A stretch of 64,000 bases of DNA from Rhodothalassiaceae bacterium (GCA_026004935.1 BPKC01000001.1:2491381-2555380), one strand, 5' to 3'; positions 40,102 through 49,515 are shown, counted from the stretch's first letter. The notes: a model not told the origin generated them from the letters alone. Program-made: numbers and translations.

Positions 40102-40950
40102 TCAACCCCCGGCGGCGGCCGCCACCACCGTCTCCTCGGCGTCGGAGGGCAGATACAGCCCGCGCTGGCCGCGCACGGGCCGGAAGCTCTCGGTGATCCC
40201 GAGGACCGTCTCGGCCGCGCCGAGGAACAGCACGCCATCGGCCGGCATGATCCGGCGCATGCGCTCCAGCACGTCCTTCTTCGTCGCCTGGTCGAAATAG
40301 ATCAGCACGTTGCGGCAGAAGACGACGTCGAACTTGCCGAGAGACGTGAAGGGGTCGAGGAGGTTGAACTCCCGATAGGACACCATGTTGCGGATCTCGG
40401 GCGCGATCTGCCACTGGTCGCCCACCTGCGTGAAGTATTTCATCAGCATCTGGATCGGCAGGCCGCGCTGCACCTCGAACTGGGAGTAGAGCCCGGCTTC
40501 CGCCTTCTTGAGCACGGGACGGGAAATGTCGGTGCCGATGATCTCCACCGACCAGTCCTTCCACTCGTGCCAGCGGTTGCGCAGGATCATCGCGATCGAA
40601 TAGGGCTCCTGGCCGGTTGAACAGGCCGCGCACCACACCCGGATCCGCCTGGTCGCGGCCCGGCGCGCGCGCAGCATGGGCAGGACCTGCTTTTCCAGGA
40701 TCTCGAAGGGCGTGCGGTCGCGGAAGAAGAAGGATTCGTTGGTCGTCATCGCCTCGGTGACCTCCCGGGCGAGCGACTCGGAATTCGTGCGCCGCAGCTC
40801 CTCGACGAGGGCGTCGATGCCATCCAGCCCGCGCCGGCGCGCCAGCGGGGTCAGCCGGGATTCCAGAAGATAGACCTTGTCGGGATTGAGCGTCAGCCCC
40901 GACCGCTTTTTGAGCAGCGCACTCAGGAATTCGAAATCGGCCGTCTTCAT
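40102..40950 (-). CDS. cheR: Chemotaxis protein methyltransferase CheR
   Basis: This 282-residue SAM-dependent enzyme methylates glutamates on chemoreceptors. The N-terminal helical domain (FEFLSALLKKRSGLTLNPDK) is followed by the SAM-binding site in VWCAACSTGQEPYSIAM and the motif VVFCRNVLIYFDQATKK. The start overlaps the cheB stop by 4 bases, so methylation and demethylation enzymes are translated together. It is the last gene of the minus-strand che cluster and faces metZ tail to tail with a short gap. Confidence 0.97.
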   Translation of the reverse strand: MKTADFEFLSALLKKRSGLTLNPDKVYLLESRLTPLARRRGLDGIDALVEELRRTNSESLAREVTEAMTTNESFFFRDRTPFEILEKQVLPMLRARRAATRRIRVWCAACSTGQEPYSIAMILRNRWHEWKDWSVEIIGTDISRPVLKKAEAGLYSQFEVQRGLPIQMLMKYFTQVGDQWQIAPEIRNMVSYREFNLLDPFTSLGKFDVVFCRNVLIYFDQATKKDVLERMRRIMPADGVLFLGAAETVLGITESFRPVRGQRGLYLPSDAEETVVAAAAGG

Positions 40951-42224
40951 CGGCCACCTCCCAGAAACCCGTTCAGTTTTTCAGCCATGCGGTCGAGAGG
41001 GACCACCGCCGCGCACAGGCCGGCCGTCGCCACCGCACCCGGCATGCCCCAGACCACGCTCGTCGCCTCGTCCTGGGCGACGATGGTCGCGCCCGCGGTC
41101 ACCAGATCCCGCGCGCCCCTGAGGCCGTCGTGCCCCATCCCGGTCAGCACGACGGCCAGCGTCCGCGCAGCGTAACTGCGCGCCAGCGAGCGGAACAGCG
41201 GATCGACAGCCGGCCGGCAGAAGTTTTCGGGCGGATCCTGGTTGAGCCGCAGCACCGCCCTGCCGTCCTCGCGCTCGACCAGCATGTGCCAGTCACCGGG
41301 GGCGACATGGATGCGCCCCCTTTCGAAGGGCATCCGGTCCTCGGCCTCGACCGCCGGCAGACCGCTCACCCGCGCGAGATGCTCGGCGAGAATCCCGGTA
41401 AACGTGGGCGGCATGTGCTGGACGATGGCGATCGGCACCTTCTCGAGCGCCCGCCGGTCGAGCTCGCCGAACAGCTTCATCAGCGCCTGGGGGCCGCCCG
41501 TGGACGAGCCGATGGCGAGCACCTCCGGCGGAAACAGGGAGGGGGCGCGCAGCACGATCTGCTCGCCGCGCGCCGCCGCGATCGGCTCCTCCGTCCGCTC
41601 GCGCCCGCGCGCGACCACCACCACGCCCGCGCGGCGCCCGCCGGCTGCCGGCCCGGTGGGCTGGATCGCGGCCGCGCCCTTCGGCTGGCCCGAGCGGTTC
41701 AGGCCCTCGGGCTGGGGAATGCCCAGCTCGCGCCGGCGCTGGGCCGCGTAGATCTTCACCTTCTCGACGAGCTCGCGCCGGAAGTCGAGGCTGGCATTGA
41801 CGGCGCGCAGCGTCTCCGGCTTCGGCACGTAGTCGCTGGCGCCGAGCTGCAGGGCCCGCAGCGAAATCTCCGCGTTCTTCTTGGTAAGCGTGGAGGCCAT
41901 GACCACCTTCACCGAAGGCTCCTGCGCGAGGATCTTCGGCAGCGCCGTCATGCCGTCCATCTCGGGCATCTCGATGTCGAGGACGACGACGTCCACCGGT
42001 GTGCGTGCCAGATTCTTCAGCGCCATGACGCCGTTGGAGGCGCTCGAGACGACCTTGATGGCCGGGTCCTCCTCCAGATAGCGGGTGAGAAAGCCCCGGA
42101 TGACGGCGCTGTCGTCGACGACCATGACGCGGTAGGGCCCGCCCTGCTGTTCCCCCGGGGCGGCCGAACGATCCGATGCCGACAAGCTCACTGTCCTGCT
42201 CAACGCTGCTGCTCCGGTGGACAC
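40947..42224 (-). CDS. cheB: Chemotaxis methylesterase/deamidase CheB
   Basis: This 425-residue response regulator removes methyl groups from chemoreceptors. The receiver domain begins at about residue 31 with YRVMVVDDSAVIRGFLTRYL and has the phosphoacceptor aspartate in VVVLDIEMPEMDG. The linker (about 155-230) is long. The esterase domain carries the catalytic triad: Ser in AIGSSTGGPQALM, His in IVQHMPPTFT and Asp in LTGMGHDGLRGAR. The N-terminal 30 residues precede the domain and a later start is possible. It overlaps cheR by 4 bases. Confidence 0.97.
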   Translation of the reverse strand: MSTGAAALSRTVSLSASDRSAAPGEQQGGPYRVMVVDDSAVIRGFLTRYLEEDPAIKVVSSASNGVMALKNLARTPVDVVVLDIEMPEMDGMTALPKILAQEPSVKVVMASTLTKKNAEISLRALQLGASDYVPKPETLRAVNASLDFRRELVEKVKIYAAQRRRELGIPQPEGLNRSGQPKGAAAIQPTGPAAGGRRAGVVVVARGRERTEEPIAAARGEQIVLRAPSLFPPEVLAIGSSTGGPQALMKLFGELDRRALEKVPIAIVQHMPPTFTGILAEHLARVSGLPAVEAEDRMPFERGRIHVAPGDWHMLVEREDGRAVLRLNQDPPENFCRPAVDPLFRSLARSYAARTLAVVLTGMGHDGLRGARDLVTAGATIVAQDEATSVVWGMPGAVATAGLCAAVVPLDRMAEKLNGFLGGGR

Positions 42225-42279
42225 CCGCGGCGCGACCCGCCTGTGTCGCGGCCGACCGCGAAACTGCCGCCCCGCCCGC

Positions 42280-42645
42280 TCACACCAGGCCGACCTGCGC
42301 GAACTTCGCCTCGATGATCTCGCGGTCGAAGGGCTTCATGATGTATTCGTCGGCCCCCGCCTCCATCGCCTGGCGGATGTGGGCCATGTCGTTCTCGGTC
42401 GTGCAGAACACCACCACCGGCTGCTTGACCCCTTCCATCGCGCGGATCCGCTTCAGAAATTCGAGGCCGTCCATGACCGGCATGTTCCAGTCGAGAAGAA
42501 CGACGTCCGGCATGCGCGCCTGACAGCGCTCGAGTGCGTCCCGGCCGTCGGCGGCTTCCTCGATCTCGAACTCGAGCTCCTCGAGGATGCGCCGCGCAAC
42601 CCTGCGGATGACCTTCGAGTCATCCACCACCAGACAGGACTTCAT
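42280..42645 (-). CDS. cheY: Chemotaxis response regulator CheY
   Basis: This 121-residue single receiver domain carries the acidic pair Asp8-Asp9 in CLVVDDSKVIRR, the phosphoacceptor Asp52 in VVLLDWNMPVMDG, threonines in VVFCTTENDMAHI and the lysine in EYIMKPFDREII. When phosphorylated by CheA it should act on the flagellar switch. It lies between cheW (72-bp gap) and cheB (55-bp gap). The LDWNMPVMDG form is common in alphaproteobacterial CheY proteins next to CheA. Confidence 0.96.
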   Translation of the reverse strand: MKSCLVVDDSKVIRRVARRILEELEFEIEEAADGRDALERCQARMPDVVLLDWNMPVMDGLEFLKRIRAMEGVKQPVVVFCTTENDMAHIRQAMEAGADEYIMKPFDREIIEAKFAQVGLV

Positions 42646-42717
42646 CGCCGTGCTCCCATCAGCTTGCCCATCCCTTTGCTCCCGGCTGCTGCGGCCTCTT
42701 CTCTTTGCCTTCGCGCC

Positions 42718-43206
42718 CTAGGCCGCCACCGCCGACTGCTGATCGAAGTCGAGCAGCTTCTCGACATCGAGTGCGACGAGCAGCTCCTCGTCCAGCCGGT
42801 AGATGCCCTTCGAGACCTCGCGCCAGCGCGGGTCGAGGGTGACGGGATTGCGCTCCAGCCGGTCGTCCTCCAGCCGCAGGACGTCGCCGACCTCGTCGAT
42901 CTGCAGGCTGTAGGGCTCGCCCCGGAACTCCAGCACGACGCTCATGTCCTCGCCGCCGTCCTCGCGCGGCGTAAAGCCCAGCCGTTCGCGCAGATTGATC
43001 GCCGTCACGATGCGTCCGCGCAGGTTCAGCACGCCCGCGACCCATTTGGGCGCCAGCGGAATGCGGGTGATCTTCTGCGGCGCGAGCACGTCGTGGACAG
43101 CCAGCACCGGGATACCGAGGAGCTGGCCGGCCAGCCGCACGGTCACGAACTCCTGGGCGTCCTCCTGCAGCAACAGCTTTTTCGCGTCGGTTTCCGGACC
43201 GCTCAT
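42718..43206 (-). CDS. cheW: Chemotaxis coupling protein CheW
   Basis: This 162-residue coupling protein links CheA to chemoreceptors. The CheW fold is visible from FVTVRLAGQLLGIPVLAVHD through KITRIPLAPKWVAGVLNLRG, with the signature NLRGRIVTAINLRERLG, to the C-terminal DEELLVALDVEKLLDF. It overlaps cheA by 4 bases and precedes cheY. Confidence 0.95.
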   Translation of the reverse strand: MSGPETDAKKLLLQEDAQEFVTVRLAGQLLGIPVLAVHDVLAPQKITRIPLAPKWVAGVLNLRGRIVTAINLRERLGFTPREDGGEDMSVVLEFRGEPYSLQIDEVGDVLRLEDDRLERNPVTLDPRWREVSKGIYRLDEELLVALDVEKLLDFDQQSAVAA

Positions 43207-46200
43207 GCCGCATCTCCCTGAAGGTTGAGCTGCTGCGACAGGCTGGCCAGCAGCGCCTTGCGATCGAATTTGGCGATGTAGTCATTGAAGCCCACGGCCC
43301 GCCCGCGCGCGAGATGCTTCTCGCTCGCGAAGCTGGACAGCGCAACAAGCGGCGTGTCCTTCCAGCGTCCGCCGGATTTCACGATCTGGGCGAACTCGAA
43401 GCCGTCCATCCCGGGCATGTCGATGTCCGAGATGATGAGATCGAAGTCCTCGCCCTCTTCCCTGAGCTCGAGCGCCTTTTCGGCGCTGTCCACGGTGACG
43501 AGCTCGTAGCCGGCCGCCTTGAGCAGCGGCCGCAGCATGTTGCGGAAGAAGCTGCTGTCGTCGATGAGCAGCACCCGCGTGCCCTTCCTGGGCGAGACCT
43601 CCTCGTTCAGATTGCGCGAGCGCAGCCACTCGCCGAAGGCCTTGCCGAGATAGTAGGACACGTCGATGATCTCGGTGGCCTTGCCCGCGATCACGGCCGA
43701 GCCGACGATGCCGGGGCGCTTGGAACCCAGCTTGATGTCGAGCGCATCCTCGACGATGTCGAGGATCTCGTCGACGGCCAGCCCCATCGTGTAGTCGCCG
43801 TCGGTGAAGACGATGACGGGCTGGCGGCCCTCCGTGCGCAGGGCCTCGAGGCCGTCGACGGGCACGATGGGCATCAGCGCGCCGCGGTACTGGACGACGA
43901 GCTGGCCGTCGGACTCCTCGATGCGCTCGACCTCGATGTCCTCGAGCCGCGCCACCAGCGACAGCGGCACCGCCTTGCGGCCGTGTTCGCCGGCGCGCAT
44001 GAGCAGGAAGGTCTCGCGCTCGCCCTCGCGCCGGCGCTGGGCTGCCGCATCCTGCTCCTTCGTCTTGTCCTGGTCATCGGAGACGGCGGCGTTTGCGAGA
44101 TTGGCGATGCCGTTGGGATCGAGGATCATGATGACGCTGCCGTCGCCCAGGATCGTGTTGCCCGAGTAGACGGACAGATGCTTGAGGATCGGGGCGACCG
44201 GCTTGACCACGATCTCCTCGGTGTCGAACACCTGATCGACGACGATGCCGAAGGTGAACGCGCCCACCTGGGTCACGACGATGAAGCCGTCGTGCGAGGC
44301 CTCTTCGGCCATGATCTCCGCATGGCTCTTGAAGCCCAGAATCCCGTTCAGATAGACGAGCGGCAGCAGCCGGTTGCGCAGGCGCAGCACCGGCGTGTCC
44401 TTGATCCGCTCGATGCGGCTGTCGCTGTTTCCGCCGACCCGCACCAGCTCGAGAACGCTGATCTGCGGTATCGCGAAGCGCTCGCCCGAGGCCTCGACGA
44501 TGAGCGCCGAGACGATGGCCAGCGTCAGCGGAATCTTGATCCGGAAGGTCGTGCCCCGGCCCTCGGTCGAGACCATGTCGATGGTCCCGCCGATCTTTTC
44601 GATGTTGGTGCGCACGACGTCCATGCCGACCCCGCGCCCCGACACCGAGGTGACCTGCTCGGCGGTGGAAAAGCCGGGGTGGAAGATGAACTTCTGGATC
44701 TGGTTCTCGGACATCTCGGCGAGTTCCGCCTCGGTCGCGAGCCCCTTCTCCAGGATCTTCTTGCGGATCTTCGAGACCGAGATGCCGCGCCCGTCGTCGG
44801 AGATCTCGATGATGATGTGCCCGCCCTCGTGCATGGCGTTCAGATGGATCGTGCCGGTCTCCGGCTTGCCCAGCGCCACGCGCTCGGCGGGTGTTTCGAT
44901 GCCGTGGTCCGCGGAGTTGCGGACCATGTGGGTGAGGGGGTCCTTGATCAGCTCGAGAACCTGGCGGTCGAGCTCGGTCTCGGCGCCATGCATCTCGAGA
45001 TTGATCTTCTTGTCGAGCTCATGGGCGAGGTCGCGGACGATGCGGGGCAGCTTCGCCCAGGCGTTGCCGATCGGCTGCATGCGGGTCTTCATGATCCCTT
45101 CCTGCAGCTCGGTCGTCGTCTGGGACAGCCGCTGGATCGGCACCGTGAATTCGCTGTCCTCGCGCTCGCGCACCATCTGCAGGAGCTGGTTGCGGGTGAG
45201 CACCAGCTCGCTGACGAGGTTCATCAGATTCTCGAGGAGATCGACGGAGACCCGGATCGACTGGGCGCTGCGCCGATCGACGCCCGCGCCGTCGCCGCCC
45301 TGTGCGCCCTGCGCGTCCGGCTTCTTCGCCTCGGGCTTCGCCTGGCGGCGCGAGCTTTCGATGGCGGACTCGCGGACCATCTCGAGCGCCATCGAGGCAT
45401 CGTCGCAGGTCTCGGCCTCGAGCTGGATCTCCTCGAAGACGGCCTTGGCGAGCTTGACGAGGCCGTCGAATTCCTTGTCGCCGAAGCCCTCCTTGCCGAT
45501 CATCGTCTCCATGACGTTGCGGGCGGCCGCCTCGTCCTCCTTGAAGAGCGCCGTCATCAGCCCCTGGAACTGGGCCTTGCGGCGGTCCTCCGGCACATCG
45601 GCGAAGAAGGAGCCCAGCACCGGGTCGCGGGCGATGCGCTTGGCCATCAGATGCGCCGCCACCGCGATCGAATCGTCGCCGCCGACGCGCTCGAACAGCC
45701 GCGCGCCGGCCGCCGGGGCGGAGGCGGCACGGGGCGCCGCGGCGCCGTTGTTGTCGTTTGCGGTATCGGAAGGCGCCTCGTCGTCGGGCCCCGGCGCCTC
45801 CTGGAAGGCGCGCTCCAGCTCTTCCAGCGAGACTTCGCCCGGCTTCAGACGCCGGCCGAGGCCGGGATCATAGGCCCCCTCACCCTCTTCCTCGTCAGCC
45901 GTCCCGTCGGCCGCGCTTTCGGCTGCCGGCGGCTCGGCGGCGGGCGCGGCCGCCCCGCCCTCGGCGATCGCGTCGAGCCGGGAGATCAGATCGCTGTCGT
46001 CACCCTCGGGCTCCTGGCCGCTCGCCTCCAGGCCGCGCAGGATCTCCTTGATGCGGTCGAGGCTCTCGAGCACCACCGTCACGGCATCGGGCGTGACCTC
46101 GAGCTCACCGTCGCGGAACTTGCCGAGGACGTTTTCGGCCGCATGCGCCACGCTCTCGAGACGCGGCAGGCCGAGGAAGCCGCATGTTCCCTTGATGGTG

Positions 46201-46331
46201 TGCACGAGGCGGAAGATGTTGTCGAGCACCTCGCGATTGCTGGGGTCCTGCTCGAGCTTCACCAGCTCGACGTCGACGACATCGAGGCTCTCGTTCGTCT
46301 CGGTCAGAAATTCGACGAGCAGATCGTCCAT
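43203..46331 (-). CDS. cheA: Hybrid chemotaxis histidine kinase CheA with globin-like insert and receiver domain
   Basis: This 1042-residue kinase is longer than the usual 650-750. Domains in order: HPt with His44 in FRLVHTIKGTCGFLGL; an acidic, disordered linker; a truncated-globin-like domain at about 211-305 (LFERVGGDDSIAV, RIARDPVLGSFFADV); the dimerisation helices (about 355-425); the ATPase with MVRNSADHGIETPAERVALG and SGRGVGMDVVRTNIEKIGG; a CheW-like P5 domain; a second CheW-like domain (about 730-890); and a C-terminal receiver domain with LIISDIDMPGMDGFEF. The receiver may be a phosphate sink. It begins the che cluster. The globin-like insert is the odd part and is discussed as a finding. 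Confidence 0.95.
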   Translation of the reverse strand: MDDLLVEFLTETNESLDVVDVELVKLEQDPSNREVLDNIFRLVHTIKGTCGFLGLPRLESVAHAAENVLGKFRDGELEVTPDAVTVVLESLDRIKEILRGLEASGQEPEGDDSDLISRLDAIAEGGAAAPAAEPPAAESAADGTADEEEGEGAYDPGLGRRLKPGEVSLEELERAFQEAPGPDDEAPSDTANDNNGAAAPRAASAPAAGARLFERVGGDDSIAVAAHLMAKRIARDPVLGSFFADVPEDRRKAQFQGLMTALFKEDEAAARNVMETMIGKEGFGDKEFDGLVKLAKAVFEEIQLEAETCDDASMALEMVRESAIESSRRQAKPEAKKPDAQGAQGGDGAGVDRRSAQSIRVSVDLLENLMNLVSELVLTRNQLLQMVREREDSEFTVPIQRLSQTTTELQEGIMKTRMQPIGNAWAKLPRIVRDLAHELDKKINLEMHGAETELDRQVLELIKDPLTHMVRNSADHGIETPAERVALGKPETGTIHLNAMHEGGHIIIEISDDGRGISVSKIRKKILEKGLATEAELAEMSENQIQKFIFHPGFSTAEQVTSVSGRGVGMDVVRTNIEKIGGTIDMVSTEGRGTTFRIKIPLTLAIVSALIVEASGERFAIPQISVLELVRVGGNSDSRIERIKDTPVLRLRNRLLPLVYLNGILGFKSHAEIMAEEASHDGFIVVTQVGAFTFGIVVDQVFDTEEIVVKPVAPILKHLSVYSGNTILGDGSVIMILDPNGIANLANAAVSDDQDKTKEQDAAAQRRREGERETFLLMRAGEHGRKAVPLSLVARLEDIEVERIEESDGQLVVQYRGALMPIVPVDGLEALRTEGRQPVIVFTDGDYTMGLAVDEILDIVEDALDIKLGSKRPGIVGSAVIAGKATEIIDVSYYLGKAFGEWLRSRNLNEEVSPRKGTRVLLIDDSSFFRNMLRPLLKAAGYELVTVDSAEKALELREEGEDFDLIISDIDMPGMDGFEFAQIVKSGGRWKDTPLVALSSFASEKHLARGRAVGFNDYIAKFDRKALLASLSQQLNLQGDAA

Positions 46332-46582
46332 GATCCCATCCCTGCCTGTGGCCGCAGGCCGGCAGCCATCCGACCCCCATATGCCGACGGGGCGGCGGCC
46401 ATGCCGCGCGTGAGATGCGCCCGGGCGATGGCTTCGGCGCCGGGTGGACTGTCGCCGAAATCCGTTAAGAAGCTGTAAAGTGCAGAGCCCCGCGCCGGTC
46501 CTATCCGCCAGTCACGGAAGCGAGGCGGCAGGTCCCGTCAAGAACGGAACCCCGCACAAGTCTCTAGCCGGATTGTGCCGCC

Positions 46583-47263
46583 TCACCCGGCAGCCGCACC
46601 CCGCACCTCGACCGTGAGCCGGGCGCGACCGCCTTCCTCCGGGGGGATGCTGTCCGACGGCCGGTATTCCGCAAGGCCGAGGCGGCGACCGTCGCCGGCG
46701 GCGGCGCGCAGGGCGAGCAGCACCGGGGCGCAGCGGGGGCTGGCCGCGACGGGCGCGTCCGGCGCGCCGAGAAGCGTCACCATCTCGTCGGGCACGATCA
46801 GACGCTCGCCCTCGCCCGTGATCGCGAGCGTGCCGCCGTCTTCCGAGATCGTGAGCGTGCCGCCCCGGATCAGGCATTCCGCTACCGCGAGCGCCAGATT
46901 GAGGACGACCTTCGCCTCCCGCTTGCCGAGAAGGGAACGGGCGACCTCCCATACGAGCCGGATCCGCATCTGTTCGAGCAGATGACTCAGGCTGCCCGCA
47001 AGGAAGCCGGCGTCGATCTCCTCGCCGAGCCCCGCGGCCATGCCGAAGGCGAGGCGATAGAACTGGAGGCGGGCGTTCAGAGTCGCCGCGCTCTTTTCCA
47101 GCATGGCGACGATCTCGCGGATCCCGTCGGGATCCGTCTCCTCGCGCAGCAGCTCCATCCCGTTGGCCAGCGCCCCCGAAGGACCCACGAGGTCATGGGC
47201 CATGCGCGAACACAGAAGTCCGGCCAGCTCGAGCGGATCGTCGCCGGTCGCCGTCCCGTCCAT
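46583..47263 (-). CDS. chpT: ChpT-like histidine phosphotransferase
   Basis: This 226-residue protein resembles ChpT, which in Caulobacter passes phosphate from CckA to CtrA and CpdR. The likely phosphorylated histidine lies in LLCSRMAHDLVGPSGALANG. A degenerate ATPase-like domain follows (VVLNLALAVAECLIRGGTLT). I chose the ATG giving MDGTATGDDPLELAGLL because GAGGGAGGAAG directly precedes it; a start nine codons earlier is less likely. It lies 251 bp upstream of cheA on the same strand and diverges from cysQ. Confidence 0.85.
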   Translation of the reverse strand: MDGTATGDDPLELAGLLCSRMAHDLVGPSGALANGMELLREETDPDGIREIVAMLEKSAATLNARLQFYRLAFGMAAGLGEEIDAGFLAGSLSHLLEQMRIRLVWEVARSLLGKREAKVVLNLALAVAECLIRGGTLTISEDGGTLAITGEGERLIVPDEMVTLLGAPDAPVAASPRCAPVLLALRAAAGDGRRLGLAEYRPSDSIPPEEGGRARLTVEVRGAAAG

Positions 47264-47459
47264 TCTTCCTCCCTCGAACACGGCGGCCATCCCCCGCAGT
47301 CGCCGCGCGCCTCAACTTTGGTGAAATGATAGCCTCCGCGGCCGCCCTTGCCAATCTTTGCACAGGCCGGGACTCCCGGGGGCTTGCCATGGCCCCGGCT
47401 GGCGGGCCAAGACGGCGGCACCCGCCGACCGGGCCGTATCAGAAACGGGAGCCGCCGCC

Positions 47460-48323
47460 GTGAATGCCGCCGATCCCTCGGGACCGTTCACCCTCGCCCA
47501 CATGGCCGATTCGCCGCTGCTGCCGGCCGTCGCCGCAGCCTGCCGGGCGATCGAGCAGGTGGCGGAGGAGACGATCGCCGTGCGCGAGAAGGGCGATCGC
47601 TCGCCCGTCACCCTGGCCGACGAGCGCGCGGAGCGGATTCTGCTCGCGGCTCTCGCCGAGATCGCGCCGGAGATCCCGGTGATCGCGGAGGAGCAGGCGG
47701 AGCGCGAAGGGCTGGCCGAGGCGGCGCCGGCGCGATTCCTCCTCGTCGATCCCCTGGACGGGACGAAGGAATTCATCCGCGGCGGCGACGACTACACCGT
47801 CAATGTCGCGCTCGTCGAGGCGGGCCGGCCGGTCTTCGGTCTCGTCGCGGCACCAAGGCGCGGGACCGTCTGGATCGGCGCGGCCGGCGAAGGTGCGCTG
47901 GCCGCCCGCCTCGGTGCCGGCGGGAGGCTCGAGGAGTCCCGGCGGCTGGCCGTGCGGAGGGCGCCGGAGCGGATCACGATCGTCGCCAGCCGCTCGCACC
48001 GCAATCCGGAGACCGAGCGCTATCTCGCCCACTACCCGGATGCCGAGACCGTCGCGATCGGCAGCTCGCTCAAATTCTGCCTCCTGGCCGAAGGGCGGGC
48101 GGATCTCTACCCGCGGCTCGGCCCGACGATGGAGTGGGACACGGCCGCGGGCGATGCCGTGCTGCGGGCGGCGGGCGGACGCGTGCTCGACGAGCGGGGC
48201 CGGCCGCTCGCCTACGGCAAGCCGGGTTTTCGCAACGGCTGGTTTCTGGCGGTCGGCGATCCCGCGCTGCGCCCCGTGCCGCTTTCGGCCGCGACCGGGG
48301 GCGCAGAACCCGACCGGGCTTGA
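47460..48323 (+). CDS. cysQ: 3'(2'),5'-bisphosphate nucleotidase CysQ (inositol monophosphatase family)
   Basis: This phosphatase of about 287 residues hydrolyses PAP to AMP in sulfur metabolism. The GTG start (VNAADPSGPFTLAHMADS) has GGGAG eight bases ahead; ATG at 47502 is a good alternative. Metal-binding motifs of the family are present: VIAEEQAE, LLVDPLDGTKEFIRGGDDYT and the C-terminal TMEWDTAAGDAVLRAAGG. The DGTKEFI form points to CysQ rather than to inositol monophosphatase. Confidence 0.9.
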   Translation: MNAADPSGPFTLAHMADSPLLPAVAAACRAIEQVAEETIAVREKGDRSPVTLADERAERILLAALAEIAPEIPVIAEEQAEREGLAEAAPARFLLVDPLDGTKEFIRGGDDYTVNVALVEAGRPVFGLVAAPRRGTVWIGAAGEGALAARLGAGGRLEESRRLAVRRAPERITIVASRSHRNPETERYLAHYPDAETVAIGSSLKFCLLAEGRADLYPRLGPTMEWDTAAGDAVLRAAGGRVLDERGRPLAYGKPGFRNGWFLAVGDPALRPVPLSAATGGAEPDRA

Positions 48324-48364
48324 CGGGCCTGTTCGCGGGCCGGCAGAGCGCCTATATCGCACCC

Positions 48365-49069
48365 ATGATCGTCGTCTTCGATTGCGACGGAACGCTCGTC
48401 GACAGCCAGCACGCCATCTGCGCGGCGCTGGCCGAGGCCTTCCGTGCGGCCGGCCTTGCGCCGCCGCCGCCCGCGACCGCGCGCGGGATCGTGGGGCTGT
48501 CGCTCGAACCCGCGATGCGCCGGCTGCTCGCGGCGACCGGCCAGGAGGCGGACCCGGCCCGGCTGGCGGCGTTCTACCGCGACGCCTTCTTCGCCATCCG
48601 CAGCCGCAACGGCGCGGATCCGGATTTCGAGCCGCTGTATGAGGGCGTGCGGGAGATGCTGGAGGCGCTGCGCGCGGCCGGCTGTCTGATGGGAATCGCC
48701 ACCGGCAAGTCGCGGCGGGGGCTGGCCGCCACGCTCGAGCGCCACGATCTGCTGCCCTTCTTCGACGCCTGGGCGACCGCCGACGACCACCCCTCCAAGC
48801 CGCATCCGGCGATGCTCCAAGAGGTGGTGGCGGCGCTCGGCGGCGCACCGGGCGGCGCGGTCCATGTGGGTGACACCCGCTTCGATGTCGAGATGGCCCG
48901 CGCGGCGGGCGTCACCCCGATCGGGGTCGCCTGGGGCTATCACGAGCCGGCGGAGCTTGCGGCGGCGGGTGCCGCCCATGTCCTCGACCGGCCGGGGGAT
49001 CTGCCGCCCATCGTCCTCGCCCGGGCTGCCGGCGGGACCACCGCAAACACCCTGCAGGAGACGGAATGA
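48365..49069 (+). CDS. HAD-family hydrolase, phosphoglycolate-phosphatase-like
   Basis: This 234-residue haloacid dehalogenase-like phosphatase carries the nucleophile motif VFDCDGTLVDSQ (Asp6, Asp8), the cap domain at about 15-90, motif II in IATGKSRRG, the motif III lysine in HPSKPHPAM, and motif IV in VHVGDTRFDVEMARAAG. It resembles Gph but the substrate cannot be read from sequence. It starts 41 bp after cysQ and overlaps the next gene by 4 bases. Confidence 0.88.
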   Translation: MIVVFDCDGTLVDSQHAICAALAEAFRAAGLAPPPPATARGIVGLSLEPAMRRLLAATGQEADPARLAAFYRDAFFAIRSRNGADPDFEPLYEGVREMLEALRAAGCLMGIATGKSRRGLAATLERHDLLPFFDAWATADDHPSKPHPAMLQEVVAALGGAPGGAVHVGDTRFDVEMARAAGVTPIGVAWGYHEPAELAAAGAAHVLDRPGDLPPIVLARAAGGTTANTLQETE

Positions 49070-49515
49070 TGCCCGAGCGGGATCCGAAGCGCCTCAGGAT
49101 GCGCTTTCTCTTCCTCGCCGGCGGCATGCTGGCGGCGGCGGTCCTCGTCTATGTCGTGATGGCGGCGCTGCCGCCCGTGGATCCGACGGGGCTGGTCGCG
49201 GCGCTTCAGACCTTCTTCGCGCTCGTCCTGCTGCTCGTCGTCGCCTTCGCCCTGCTGTTCCTCCTCGCCGCCACCAGCACCCGGCTCGCCGGCTTTCTTG
49301 CCGACCGCGGCCAGTATCTGGTCGATCTCTGGCGCGTGCCCTTCCGCTTCATCGGCTTCGGCGGATTCTTCGACAGCGACCCGCTGGCCGAGAAGGCCAT
49401 CGCCTCCGAGCGCAAGCGCGCGCGTGTCGAGCGCCGGCGGCTCGCCCGCGCCACCCGGCCGCGCGGCAAGAGCAGCCCTCAATCCGTGTCTTCCCAAGGC
49501 AAGGAGGGGAAATGA
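49066..49515 (+). CDS. Two-span inner-membrane protein, function unknown
   Basis: This 149-residue protein has two hydrophobic helices, about 13-34 (FLFLAGGMLAAAVLVYVVM) and 43-70 (LVAALQTFFALVLLLVVAF), followed by a cytoplasmic basic tail with KRARVERRRLARATRPRG. I do not recognise a family. It overlaps the HAD gene and the ATP12-like gene by 4 bases each (ATGA junctions), so the three are almost certainly translated together. Confidence 0.75.
   Translation: MMPERDPKRLRMRFLFLAGGMLAAAVLVYVVMAALPPVDPTGLVAALQTFFALVLLLVVAFALLFLLAATSTRLAGFLADRGQYLVDLWRVPFRFIGFGGFFDSDPLAEKAIASERKRARVERRRLARATRPRGKSSPQSVSSQGKEGK

Noticed and set aside
43314-46478. 1054-residue plus-strand frame opposite cheA
   Set aside because: Antisense shadow; composition is low-complexity Asp/Gly/Leu/Arg, and cheA on the other strand is fully supported.
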